Translations under genes and position numbers: made by a program | Shown: in pieces, positions 10,705 through 19,320 of the stretch | Numbering within the stretch: position 1 is the stretch's first letter | How the letters are laid out: each line of letters begins with the position of its first letter | From: Pseudomonas jessenii | GTDB lineage: Bacteria > Pseudomonadota > Gammaproteobacteria > Pseudomonadales > Pseudomonadaceae | Direction: 5' to 3' | Length of the DNA: 64,000 nt | Assembly: GCF_002236115.1 (NCBI RefSeq) | Contig: NZ_NIWT01000003.1 | Span: 682,001-746,000, forward strand | Notes under the pieces: generated by a model | Seen by the model: only the letters and a program-made list of their open reading frames with translations | Told to the model about the DNA's origin: nothing | The model's database searches: none

Positions 10705-11829
10705 TCAGCGAAACGCATCCTGGCAATCCTCCCAGCCGATCCCGACAGGCGCCGTTTGCGTGACCAGCCACGGCAACGCCGTTTTCACTGCATCCTGTTT
10801 CACATTGAAATTGATCACTCCGTGCCGCCACAGCAGCATCAGGGTCAGCACCCGTTGCGCACTCGGGTTGCCCTTGAGTTTGCCGGCACCGTCCTGGGCG
10901 TCGATGTCCCACAACGCTACCTGCAACCCTTGAGTCTTGAAGAAGCCTTCGGCATCGGAACGGCGCTGACCGTCGGGCGGACGGAACAGGGGCACGTAGT
11001 TCTCCGGCAGCTTGCTCTTGACCAGTTCGGCGCTGCGGCGCACCGAGTCCTGCCAGTCGTGCCAGTGGCTGTGGGAACGGAACTCCCAGCCTTGTACGCC
11101 GATGCACTGGCTCGAGTAGGTCGCTTGCAGGTTACTCACCGAATGTTCGGCCAAACGGGCCTGGATGTCCTTGCCGAGGACGAAGAACGTCCCGCTCATG
11201 TTCGACTTGCGCAGGTACTCGGCGACCCAGGCGGTGTTATCCGGTGCGGCGTTGGCCGCGCTGTCGAAGGTCAGCAGAAACAGCCGGTCATGCATCCCGT
11301 CGCCGCTGCGCTCATAGTCGCCAAAATGATCGACTTCGCTGCTGGTTTGCGGGAACAAAGCGGCCTTGCGCAGCTGTTCGTCCAGGTACTGGGTGTGGAA
11401 CACACGGCTCGGCTCGGCCCACTTGATGTAATAGCTGTCTGCGCCGACCTGGAATTTGGCAGCCTGCTCGCGCATGGTGGGCATGTCTTCGACCAGAAAA
11501 CAGAAGGAGGCATCCTGGTCGCAACTCTGTTGGGCGAAGTTGTAGTTGGCCAGCAGCCGTTGCCACATGCGCTGACGAACCCGGTCGACCGACTCCAGAT
11601 TGATCGTGCGCAGGCCCAGGCGTTGGGCCAGGGCGGGTTCATCCAGCGACTCGCTGGCCAACAGGACACTGGAAAACATGAGGATCTCGGCCCTGGACGC
11701 CACGTCGAACAGTGTCGGGTTGCCGAGTTTCTCCGGCCAGGTGCTGCGATCGAGCGTCGCCACATCGCCCGGAGCCGCGATGGCGCCGAAGCTCAGTAGC
11801 CAGATCGAAATGAGAAAAGCGATACGCAA
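10705..11829 (-). CDS. Secreted polysaccharide-deacetylase-like (NodB-fold) protein, atypical active site
   Basis: 374 residues from a TTG start at 11829, chosen because GGAG lies 8 nt upstream and it directly begins a signal peptide (RIAFLISIWLLSFGAIAAPG). The longer frame upstream only traverses a REPIN. The C-terminal half (about 183-360) resembles a carbohydrate esterase 4 domain: motif 1 is LTFDS (187-190), with the catalytic-base Asp189 but Ser190 in place of the second, metal-binding Asp. Motif 2 is HSHWH (253-257), motif 3 FRPPDG, motif 4 LWDIDAQD. The N-terminal about 160 residues are not recognised. Substrate unknown; it may be catalytically altered. Confidence 0.75.
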   Translation of the reverse strand: MRIAFLISIWLLSFGAIAAPGDVATLDRSTWPEKLGNPTLFDVASRAEILMFSSVLLASESLDEPALAQRLGLRTINLESVDRVRQRMWQRLLANYNFAQQSCDQDASFCFLVEDMPTMREQAAKFQVGADSYYIKWAEPSRVFHTQYLDEQLRKAALFPQTSSEVDHFGDYERSGDGMHDRLFLLTFDSAANAAPDNTAWVAEYLRKSNMSGTFFVLGKDIQARLAEHSVSNLQATYSSQCIGVQGWEFRSHSHWHDWQDSVRRSAELVKSKLPENYVPLFRPPDGQRRSDAEGFFKTQGLQVALWDIDAQDGAGKLKGNPSAQRVLTLMLLWRHGVINFNVKQDAVKTALPWLVTQTAPVGIGWEDCQDAFR

Positions 11830-11904
11830 TGGGATGTCTCCATAACAAAACCCGCGCGGCACTATAGCTGATCCACACACACCTCCTGCAGCAACACTGA
11901 ACCA

Positions 11905-11996
11905 CTGTGGGAGCGAGCTTGCTCGCGATAGCGATCTGACATTCAACAATGATGTCAGCTGACACACCGTCATCGCGAGCAAGCTCGCTCCCACAG
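11905..11996. repeat. REPIN between the deacetylase-like gene and yaaA
   Basis: Inverted REP halves 11905-11929 and 11971-11996, GTGGGAG tips outward. It lies between two divergent genes, so it sits in a promoter region. Confidence 0.94.
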
Positions 11997-12096
11997 GTTT
12001 TGTGCTATGCCACCAGTCATCACCTATGGACGCGATAGCTGGAGTCAACGAGGACAACCCCCTAGAATCGCCGCCACGATTAAAGGAGACGACTTC

Positions 12097-12876
12097 ATGC
12101 TGATGGTGATTTCACCCGCCAAGACCCTCGACTATGAAACACCGCCGGCGACCCAGCGCTTCACCCAGCCGCAGTACCTCGACCACTCCCAGGAGTTGAT
12201 CCTGCAATTGCGCGAGCTGACGCCCGCGCAAATCAGCGAATTGATGCACGTGTCCGACAAGATCGGCGGGCTCAACGCCGCGCGTTTCGGCAGCTGGACG
12301 CCCGCGTTCACCCCGGAAAACGCCAAGCAGGCGCTGCTGGCCTTCAAGGGCGATGTGTACACCGGCATGAATGCGCAAACCCTCAGCGAAGCCGATTTCG
12401 ATTACGCCCAAAAACACCTGCGCATGCTCTCGGGCCTCTATGGCCTGCTGCGCCCGCTGGACCTGATGCAACCCTATCGCCTGGAAATGGGCACCAAACT
12501 GGCCAACGCTCGGGGCAAGGATTTGTATGCCTTCTGGGGCACGCGCATCAGCGAGTGGCTGAACGAAGCCTTGGTCGATCAAGGCGATGACGTGCTGCTC
12601 AACCTGGCGTCCAACGAGTACTTCTCGGCCGTCAAACGCAACGCCTTGAACGCGCGCATCATCAATACCGAATTCAAGGACCTGAAGAACGGCCAGTACA
12701 AGATCATCAGCTTCTACGCGAAAAAGGCCCGTGGCTTGATGAGTCGCTTCGTCATCGAAGAACGCATTAACGACCCGGCCACCCTCAAGCAGTTCGACGT
12801 TCAAGGCTATCGCTACAGCGCCGAACAGTCCAAGCCGGACAATCTGGTGTTTCTACGCGATCACGCACCAGAGTGA
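12097..12876 (+). CDS. yaaA: Peroxide stress protein YaaA (DUF328/UPF0246)
   Basis: 259 residues. In E. coli YaaA lowers intracellular free iron and protects DNA during H2O2 stress; the fold binds DNA. Signature segments are [12 protein letters not shown] at the N-terminus, GDVYTGMNA, the [22 protein letters not shown] block and [14 protein letters not shown]. The start at 12097 is chosen because AAAGGAGA lies 8 nt upstream and it gives the family-standard N-terminus; a longer frame from 12007 has no support. Monocistronic; the algD leader region follows. Confidence 0.93.
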   Translation: MLMVISPAKTLDYETPPATQRFTQPQYLDHSQELILQLRELTPAQISELMHVSDKIGGLNAARFGSWTPAFTPENAKQALLAFKGDVYTGMNAQTLSEADFDYAQKHLRMLSGLYGLLRPLDLMQPYRLEMGTKLANARGKDLYAFWGTRISEWLNEALVDQGDDVLLNLASNEYFSAVKRNALNARIINTEFKDLKNGQYKIISFYAKKARGLMSRFVIEERINDPATLKQFDVQGYRYSAEQSKPDNLVFLRDHAPE

Positions 12877-13702
12877 TGCATCCGGTCGGTGCACGACCTC
12901 CACAAACCCTCGTGCGCCGACCCTTGATTCACTTCAGACTTCCCTGCCATTTCGCCATTTTTTTGGCGCCATAAAAACACCAACTGATTTTCTAACTTTA
13001 GTTTCACTCGACTTCAATCATTTTTTTGCGTAGTGGCACTGACTTTTTTTAACAGTAGTGGCAAAAAAATATCCCCTCTGTTGAGCCGCCTATATATAAA
13101 GGGCGAAACGGCAAGTGCTATCAATTTGAGAGCAGTGCCATCTTTCTCAATATTTCAAGAAATTTCAGATTTCGCGATGAGTGGGCTGGAACTATGTCCA
13201 AACGAGCCGCTCATACCACCGGTAACGATTCTCGCCGAGCGTGTACGAGATAACTTACGCAGATAAGCGATTCGTGTAGCGAAGTTGTAATATTAACTTG
13301 CGCTGACTAATCACCGATTTGGACAACAGCAATCGGACAGGAGATAACGCGGTATGACTATCCCCTACAAGGCCACGACAGCGCCCCTATAAACGTGCTC
13401 ACCCGAGCACCCAACCGCTTGATCCACGGGCTTTCGGCCTGACATCAGGCGTGCAAGGCCGTTGCACCTGCATCCTTCCGACAGGAGGATCGGCTGCATA
13501 ACAGGGCAAATCATAACAACAAGGCCTAGTTGCGCACCCCTTGAGTGCATTTATTTAGACACTCGTAACTTATATGCCAGCACAGGGCATTGCCGTGCCT
13601 GTAAGGCACACTTGCGAGTGCACTAAAACACGCTGAATACCATTAACTCCGGCCATTTAATGGCTTGATGTTTACAGGCTTGATAACAGAGAGGTAATTG
13701 CG
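12877..13702 (+). promoter_or_regulatory. Long algD upstream region and mRNA leader
   Basis: 826 bp with no convincing gene. The part at about 12950-13260 is strikingly AT-rich compared with the flanks and contains a 25-bp-spaced direct repeat GTAGTGGCA (13030, 13055) and an inverted CGCCA/TGGCG (12953-12968). The downstream part is rich in short hairpins: ATGCC/GGCAT 13574-13590, GTGCCT/AGGCAC 13595-13609, an enclosing CACTCG/CGAGTG 13560-13620, and GCCAT/ATGGC 13652-13664. GACAGGAG motifs occur near 13336 and 13480. A long, multiply regulated leader is expected for algD (AlgU, AlgR, AmrZ, Rsm); I cannot assign sites to those proteins with confidence. Confidence 0.7.
13189..13215 (+). promoter_or_regulatory. 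Candidate AlgU (sigma22/RpoE-type) algD promoter
   Basis: GAACTA (13189-13194), a 16-bp spacer and TCATA (13211-13215) approximate the extracytoplasmic-function sigma consensus GAACTT-N16/17-TCTGA. Transcription from here would give a leader of roughly 480 nt, comparable in kind to the long leader known for P. aeruginosa algD. Confidence 0.45.
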
Positions 13703-15019
13703 ATGCGCATCAGCATTTTTGGTTTGGGTTACGTCGGCGCAGTATGTGCCGGTTGCCTGTCTGCACGGGGCCATGACGTCGTTGGCGTCGATGTGGCCAA
13801 AGACAAGATCGATATGATCAATGCCGGCAAATCGCCGATCGTTGAACCAGGCCTGGGTGAACTTCTGGCCCAGGGCATCCAGACAGGTCGTCTGCGTGGC
13901 ACCACCAACTTCGCCGAGGCGATTCGCGACACCGACCTGTCGATGATCTGCGTAGGCACGCCGAGCAAGAAGAACGGCGATCTGGAACTGAACTACATCG
14001 AGGCAGTGTGCCGCGAAATCGGTTTTGTCCTGCGTGACAAGACCACCCGCCACACCATCGTGGTGCGCAGCACCGTACTGCCGGGTACCGTGGCCAATGT
14101 GGTCATCCCGATTCTCGAAGACTGCTCCGGCAAGAAGGCCGGTGTTGATTTCGGCGTGGCCGTGAACCCTGAGTTCCTGCGCGAAAGCACCGCCATCGCC
14201 GACTACGACCAGCCGCCAATGACCGTCATCGGTGAATTCGACAAGGCGTCCGGCGACGTTCTGCAATCGCTGTACGAAGAGCTCGACGCACCGATCATCC
14301 GCAAGGACATCGCGGTCGCCGAGATGATCAAGTACACCTGCAACGTGTGGCACGCCACCAAGGTCACCTTCGCCAACGAAATCGGCAACATCGCCAAGGC
14401 GGTCGGCGTCGACGGTCGTGAAGTGATGGACGTGGTCTGCCAGGACAAGACCCTCAACCTGTCCCAGTACTACATGCGCCCAGGCTTCGCCTTCGGCGGC
14501 TCGTGCCTGCCAAAAGACGTACGTGCCCTGACCTACCGCGCCGGTTCCCTGGACGTGGAAGCCCCGTTGCTCAACTCGCTAATGCGCAGCAACGAATCCC
14601 AGGTGCAGAACGCTTTCGACATCGTTTCCAGCCACGACAAACGCAAAGTCGCCCTGCTGGGCTTGAGCTTCAAGGCCGGCACCGACGACCTGCGCGAAAG
14701 TCCGCTGGTCGACCTGGCGGAAATGCTGATCGGCAAGGGCTATGACCTGAGCATCTACGACAGCAACGTCGAGTACGCCCGCGTTCACGGTGCGAACAAG
14801 GACTACATCGAGTCGAAGATCCCTCACGTCTCGTCCTTGCTCAACTCCGACTTCGACGCGGTGATCAACAACTCCGACGTGATCATCCTCGGCAACCGCG
14901 ACGAGAAGTTCCGCGCGCTGGTGCAGGAAGTTCCACACGGCAAGCAAGTGATCGACCTGGTCGGTTTCATGTCCAAGGCCACCAGCGTGACTGGCCGGAC
15001 TGAAGGTATCTGCTGGTAA
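13703..15019 (+). CDS. algD: GDP-mannose 6-dehydrogenase AlgD
   Basis: Oxidises GDP-mannose to GDP-mannuronic acid with two NAD+, the committed step of alginate synthesis in the cytoplasm. The 438 residues carry the N-terminal NAD motif GLGYVG (7-12), the central dimer region, and catalytic Cys268 in GGSCLPKD, exactly at the position known for P. aeruginosa AlgD. ESPLVDLAEMLIGKGYDLSIYD marks the C-terminal nucleotide-sugar domain. ATG 13703 follows AGAGAGGTAATTGCG. First gene of a 12-gene operon, downstream of a long structured leader. Confidence 0.98.
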   Translation: MRISIFGLGYVGAVCAGCLSARGHDVVGVDVAKDKIDMINAGKSPIVEPGLGELLAQGIQTGRLRGTTNFAEAIRDTDLSMICVGTPSKKNGDLELNYIEAVCREIGFVLRDKTTRHTIVVRSTVLPGTVANVVIPILEDCSGKKAGVDFGVAVNPEFLRESTAIADYDQPPMTVIGEFDKASGDVLQSLYEELDAPIIRKDIAVAEMIKYTCNVWHATKVTFANEIGNIAKAVGVDGREVMDVVCQDKTLNLSQYYMRPGFAFGGSCLPKDVRALTYRAGSLDVEAPLLNSLMRSNESQVQNAFDIVSSHDKRKVALLGLSFKAGTDDLRESPLVDLAEMLIGKGYDLSIYDSNVEYARVHGANKDYIESKIPHVSSLLNSDFDAVINNSDVIILGNRDEKFRALVQEVPHGKQVIDLVGFMSKATSVTGRTEGICW

Positions 15020-15028
15020 AGCAGCCGC

Positions 15029-15083
15029 AAGCTTCAAGCTCCAAGCCGCAAGTTCAAAGCTCCTCGCTTGGGGCTTGAAGCTT
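15029..15083 (+). repeat. Long hairpin in the algD-alg8 spacer
   Basis: AAGCTTCAAGCTCCAAGC (15029-15046) pairs with GCTTGGGGCTTGAAGCTT (15066-15083): 18 bp with a single G-U wobble and a 19-nt loop. Further GCAAGC/GCTTGC copies flank it. It lies inside the operon mRNA, 32 nt before the alg8 start, and has no T-tail. Similar GCTTCAAGC-type palindromic spacers occur in other Pseudomonas genomes, from memory. Confidence 0.85.
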
Positions 15084-15114
15084 GGGGCTTGCAACTGACT
15101 TTAGGATTCCGATT

Positions 15115-16596
15115 ATGCACAGGCTAAAACACGGCCTACTCCAGGCCGCCGGTTGGCTGTTCTACCTGAGTTTACTGATGGGCCTCGCCATGGCGTTGCC
15201 CGTGTCCACGTTCGACTCCGAGTCGAAGGACTTTATTTTCCTGATTGGCGCCGTGGGTATCTGGCGCTATTCGATGGGTGCCACCCACTTTGTGCGCGGC
15301 ATGATTTTTCTGTACATCGTCTACCCGCACCTGCGGCGCAAAGTGCGCAAGCTGGGCAAAGCGGCTGACCCGTCCCACGTGTTCCTGATGGTCACCAGTT
15401 TCCGCATCGACGCCCTGACCACCGCGCAGGTCTACAGCTCGGTGATCCGCGAAGCCATCGACTGCGGTCTGCCTACCACCGTGGTCTGCTCCATCGTGGA
15501 AATGTCCGATGAGCTGCTGGTCAAAAGCCTGTGGAAACGGATGAACCCGCCGTCCCGGGTCAAGCTCGACTTCGTGCGCATTCCCGGCACCGGCAAACGC
15601 GATGGCCTGGCCTACGGCTTCCGCGCCATCTCCCGGCACCTGCCGGATGATCGCGCCGTGGTCGCGGTGATCGATGGCGACACCGTGCTGGCCGAAGGCG
15701 TAGTGCTCAAGACCGTGCCGTGGTTCCAGATGTTCGGCAACGTCGGCGGCCTGACCACCAACGAATTCTGCGAAGTGCGCGGCGGCTACATCATGAGCGA
15801 ATGGCACAAGCTGCGTTTCGCCCAGCGTCACATCAACATGTGCTCCATGGCCTTGTCCAAGCGCGTGCTGACCATGACCGGCCGCATGTCGGTGTTCCGC
15901 GCCACCGTGGTCACCAACCCGGACTTCATCGCCGACGTGGAAAGCGACTCGCTGCAACACTGGCGCCTGGGTCGCTTCAAGTTCCTTACCGGCGATGACA
16001 AGTCGAGCTGGTTCAGCCTGATGCGCCTGGGCTACGACACGTTCTACGTGCCCGACGCGGCGATCAACACTGTTGAACACCCGCCGGAAAAGAGCTTCAT
16101 CAAGGCCAGCCGCAAACTGATGTTCCGCTGGTACGGCAACAACCTGCGGCAGAACTCCCGCGCCCTGGGCCTGGGGGTCAAACGCCTCGGCGTGTTCACT
16201 TCGGTGGTGCTGTTCGACCAGCGCGTGTCGATGTGGACCTCGCTGCTGGGCCTGACCGTGGCGTTGATCGCCAGCTTCAAGTACGGCACCGCGTTCATCC
16301 TGGTGTACCTGCTGTGGATCGGCATAACCCGGTTCATCCTGACCTTGTTGCTGTCGTGCTCCGGACACCGGATCGGCCCGGCTTACCCGGCGATTCTCTA
16401 TTACAACCAGATCGTCGGCGCGCTGGTGAAGATCTACGTGTTCTTCCGCCTCGACCAACAGTCCTGGACCCGCCAACCCACGTCTCTGACCCGTGATCTC
16501 GCCAGCTTTCAACGTTGGTTCAACACCTGGTCGTCTCGGACCATGACCTTCTCTGCCGGCAGCATTTTTGTCGCCGTGCTGCTGTTGATGGTCTGA
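15115..16596 (+). CDS. alg8: Alginate polymerase glycosyltransferase Alg8
   Basis: Inner-membrane family 2 glycosyltransferase that polymerises mannuronate from GDP-ManA. 493 residues from ATG 15115 (AGGA 8 nt upstream; P. aeruginosa Alg8 is about the same length). Two membrane segments at the N-terminus (about 12-30 and 40-70), a cytosolic GT-A domain with KRDGLAYG (162-169), DGD (187-189) and GDDKSSWF (about 293-300), then C-terminal membrane segments (about 385-440 and the end). It acts with Alg44, encoded next. A long hairpin sits in the spacer upstream. Confidence 0.97.
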   Translation: MHRLKHGLLQAAGWLFYLSLLMGLAMALPVSTFDSESKDFIFLIGAVGIWRYSMGATHFVRGMIFLYIVYPHLRRKVRKLGKAADPSHVFLMVTSFRIDALTTAQVYSSVIREAIDCGLPTTVVCSIVEMSDELLVKSLWKRMNPPSRVKLDFVRIPGTGKRDGLAYGFRAISRHLPDDRAVVAVIDGDTVLAEGVVLKTVPWFQMFGNVGGLTTNEFCEVRGGYIMSEWHKLRFAQRHINMCSMALSKRVLTMTGRMSVFRATVVTNPDFIADVESDSLQHWRLGRFKFLTGDDKSSWFSLMRLGYDTFYVPDAAINTVEHPPEKSFIKASRKLMFRWYGNNLRQNSRALGLGVKRLGVFTSVVLFDQRVSMWTSLLGLTVALIASFKYGTAFILVYLLWIGITRFILTLLLSCSGHRIGPAYPAILYYNQIVGALVKIYVFFRLDQQSWTRQPTSLTRDLASFQRWFNTWSSRTMTFSAGSIFVAVLLLMV

Positions 16597-16632
16597 CCGC
16601 CCCCTTATTGAATTAACCAGGAAATCGCCTTT

Positions 16633-17802
16633 ATGAATACCGCCGTCAACGCCAACGTAGTGCATGAATCCGAAGCCCAGCGCCAACACGCCCGAGTGAA
16701 AATCCCGGCCAAGTTGCGTTTCTTCGGCCCTGACCGGACGCCGGTCGAAGCCCGGGTGATCGACCTGTCCGCCGGTGGCCTGGCGTTCAACGCCGGTCAA
16801 TTGCCGCTGAAGATGGGTGACGTGTACAAGGCCCGCCTGCAATTCGTCATCGACAACCTCGGCCTGGCCATGGACGTCGAGTTGCAGGTCCGCTCTTTCG
16901 ATCGCGAGACCGGACGCGCCGGCTGCCAGTTCCAGAACCTGGAACCACGGGACATCTCGACCCTGCGCCACCTGATCACTTCGCACCTGGCTGGCGACAT
17001 CGTCAGCGTGGGTGAAATGCTGGCGACCCTGCAGCGCGACAACTTCACCAAGGCGCGCAAGGTCAAGGACGGCGGCCACGGCATGTCCGCGTTCGGACGC
17101 CTGAAAGCCGTGACCTTCAGCCTGGGGATCTTCGTTGTCGGCGTGGCCGCATTCGGCTTTGTCTTCAAATCGGTGTATGGCATGTACTTCGTCAGCCACG
17201 CCCAGGCCGGTCTGGTCAGCGTGCCGGGCGTGAACATCACCATGCCCCGCGACGGCACCGTGCAGAGCCTGGTGAAAGCCGATGGCGTGGCCGCCAAGGG
17301 CGCACCGCTGGCGACCTTCAGCACCAGCATGCTCGACGTGCTCAAGGGCCATCTGGACGAAGACCAACTGCAACCGGCCAAGGTTGAAGAACTGTTCGGC
17401 AAGCAGATGACCGGCACCCTGACCTCGCCTTGCGACTGCACCGTGGCCCAGCAAATGGTCGCCAACGGTCAGTACGCCAGCAAGGGCGACGTGATCTTCC
17501 AACTGGTGCCGCGTAACAGCGAAGCCAATGTTGAAGCGCGCTTCTCCTATCGCCAGTTCGGCGACGTGCGCCCGGGTACTTCGGTGCGCTTCCAGATCGC
17601 TGGCGAGGACAAGAGCCGCACCGGCAAGATCGTCAGCAGCACAAGCCTGAAAAGCGCCGATCTGTCTTCGGACATCCGCGTGCTGATCCAGCCGGACGAA
17701 ACCCTGGACAGCTCCCTCGCCGGCCGCCCGGTGGAAGTGAACAGCGACCGTGGCCCGAACCTGAACTGGCTGATCGACAAAGCCATGGCTGTCGGTCTTT
17801 AA
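16633..17802 (+). CDS. alg44: Alginate co-polymerase Alg44 (PilZ c-di-GMP receptor with HlyD-like periplasmic part)
   Basis: 389 residues. The cytosolic PilZ domain (about 14-120) has the full c-di-GMP signature: Arg17 and Arg21 in RQHAR, and Asp44 and Ser46 in DLSAGG, the same positions as in P. aeruginosa Alg44. A single membrane span follows at about 158-178, then a periplasmic membrane-fusion-like domain (biotinyl-lipoyl/HlyD-like, about 190-340). It couples c-di-GMP to Alg8 activity and links to the periplasmic complex. The start at 16633 is 36 nt after alg8. The stop lies 9 nt before the first algK start. Confidence 0.97.
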   Translation: MNTAVNANVVHESEAQRQHARVKIPAKLRFFGPDRTPVEARVIDLSAGGLAFNAGQLPLKMGDVYKARLQFVIDNLGLAMDVELQVRSFDRETGRAGCQFQNLEPRDISTLRHLITSHLAGDIVSVGEMLATLQRDNFTKARKVKDGGHGMSAFGRLKAVTFSLGIFVVGVAAFGFVFKSVYGMYFVSHAQAGLVSVPGVNITMPRDGTVQSLVKADGVAAKGAPLATFSTSMLDVLKGHLDEDQLQPAKVEELFGKQMTGTLTSPCDCTVAQQMVANGQYASKGDVIFQLVPRNSEANVEARFSYRQFGDVRPGTSVRFQIAGEDKSRTGKIVSSTSLKSADLSSDIRVLIQPDETLDSSLAGRPVEVNSDRGPNLNWLIDKAMAVGL

Positions 17803-17811
17803 GTCGAGGAC

Positions 17812-19320
17812 ATGCCTGTGACTACTCCAACCCTCAACACGCCGCCGACCCTGTGGGAGCGAGCTTGCTCGCGATGGGATCGACGCGGTCTGTCTGATGC
17901 ACCGAGCCAGCCGCATCGCGAGCAAGCTCGCTCCCACATGGGATTTGCGTTCTGTTCGCTAGCCCTGGCGGTCAGCCTCAGCGGCTGCGCCGGCCTGCCC
18001 GACCAGCGCCTGGCCAACGAAGCGCTCAAACGTGGCGATACCGCCACCGCCGCGCAGAATTACCGGCAACTGGCCGACCTGGGCTACAGCGAAGCCCAGG
18101 TCGGCCTGGCCGATCTCCAGGTCGACAGCCGTGACCCGGCGCAGATGAAACAGGCCGAGGCGACTTACCGCGCCGCGGCCAGCGTTTCGCCGCGCGCCCA
18201 GGCACGCCTCGGTCGTCTGCTGGTGGCCAAGCCCGGTTCCACCGAAGCGGAACAACACGAAGCCGAAACCCTGTTGAAAAAAGCCGCTGCGGCGGGCGAA
18301 GGCAATACGCTGATCCCGTTGGCGATGCTGTACCTGCAATACCCGCACAGCTTCCCCAACGTGAATGCCCAGCAGCAGATCAGCCAATGGCGCGCCGAAG
18401 GCAAGCCGGAAGCGGGTCTGGCGCAGGTGCTGCTCTATCGCACCCAGGGCACCTACGACCAGCATCTGGATGACGTGGAAAAAATCTGCAAGGCCGCGCT
18501 CAACACCAGCGACATCTGCTACGTCGAACTGGCCACGGTCTATCAGAAACAGGCCAAGCCAGAGCAACAGGCCGAGCTGATCAAGCAGATGCAAGCGGCG
18601 CACGCACACGGCACCGTTTCGGCGCAGCGCGTCGACAGCGTCGCCCGCGTGCTCGCCGATGCCTCCCTGGGCAAGACCGACGAGAAAACCGCGCAGTCGC
18701 TGCTAGAGCCGATCGCACCGGGCTACCCGGCGTCGTGGGTCACCCTCGCGCAACTGCTCTACGACTTCCCCGAACTGGGCGACGTCGACCAGATGATGAA
18801 GTACCTGGACAACGGCCGCGCCGCCGACCAGCCCCGCGCCGAGCTGTTGCTGGGCAAGCTCTACTTCGAAGGCAAACTGGTGCCGGCCGACGCCAAGGTC
18901 GCCGAAGCGCATTTCCAGAAAGCCGTCGGCCGTGAAGTCGCTGCCGATTACTACCTCGGCCAGATTTATCGCCGTGGCTACCTGGGCAAGGTCTATCCGC
19001 AGAAGGCCCTCGACCATCTGTTGACCGCTGCGCGCAACGGCCAGAACAGCGCCGACTTCGCCATCGCCCAACTGTTTTCCCAAGGCAAGGGCACCAAGCC
19101 GGATCCGCTGAACGCCTATGTCTTCAGCCAACTGGCCCTGGCCCAGAACACTCCGCAAGCCACCGAGCTTGCGCAAACAATCCAAACGCAATTGCCGCCC
19201 GACCGGTTGGCCGAAGCCCAACGCCTGTTGAAACAAGAACAGGCCGTGCGCGGTGCCCTGAGCCCGAACACGCCGGAACTGCATGCCCTGCAAGAAGAAG
19301 ATGGCGAGGAATCCCAATGA
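17812..19320 (+). CDS. algK: Alginate scaffold lipoprotein AlgK with a REPIN inside its 5' coding end
   Basis: Outer-membrane lipoprotein with Sel1/TPR-like repeats that recruits AlgE and the periplasmic alginate complex. The body matches AlgK closely ([44 protein letters not shown]). The 5' end is unusual: a REPIN (17851-17938) lies in frame between the upstream start region and the hydrophobic signal segment. Possible starts are ATG 17812 (GAGGA only 1-2 nt away), GTG 17818 (better spacing), or ATG 17938 at the REPIN edge, giving [17 protein letters not shown] with lipobox LSGC but no positive n-region and no clear SD. Lengths are 502, 500 and 460 residues; P. aeruginosa AlgK, from memory, is about 475. 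Function is probably retained; the start is unresolved. Confidence 0.9.
   Translation: MPVTTPTLNTPPTLWERACSRWDRRGLSDAPSQPHREQARSHMGFAFCSLALAVSLSGCAGLPDQRLANEALKRGDTATAAQNYRQLADLGYSEAQVGLADLQVDSRDPAQMKQAEATYRAAASVSPRAQARLGRLLVAKPGSTEAEQHEAETLLKKAAAAGEGNTLIPLAMLYLQYPHSFPNVNAQQQISQWRAEGKPEAGLAQVLLYRTQGTYDQHLDDVEKICKAALNTSDICYVELATVYQKQAKPEQQAELIKQMQAAHAHGTVSAQRVDSVARVLADASLGKTDEKTAQSLLEPIAPGYPASWVTLAQLLYDFPELGDVDQMMKYLDNGRAADQPRAELLLGKLYFEGKLVPADAKVAEAHFQKAVGREVAADYYLGQIYRRGYLGKVYPQKALDHLLTAARNGQNSADFAIAQLFSQGKGTKPDPLNAYVFSQLALAQNTPQATELAQTIQTQLPPDRLAEAQRLLKQEQAVRGALSPNTPELHALQEEDGEESQ
17851..17938. repeat. REPIN inside the algK 5' coding region
   Basis: Inverted REP halves 17851-17876 and 17914-17938. 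Translated in the algK frame it reads WERACSR and [12 protein letters not shown] peptides, the usual signature of a REP read as protein. The frame remains open across it. Confidence 0.95.

Noticed and set aside
11830..12057. N-terminal extension of the deacetylase-like protein
   Set aside because: Reads through the REPIN and lacks a signal peptide at its N-terminus. The TTG at 11829 has a ribosome site and begins a signal peptide.
13033..13266. A 77-codon ORF in the algD leader
   Set aside because: Lies in the AT-rich regulatory block, has no Shine-Dalgarno and no recognisable features, and overlaps the candidate AlgU promoter.
15172..17937. A 921-codon open frame on the minus strand opposite alg8 and alg44
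   Set aside because: It mirrors the GC-rich codon pattern of two certain genes, is His/Ala/Gln/Arg-rich without domain features, and begins in the algK REPIN. It is an antisense shadow.
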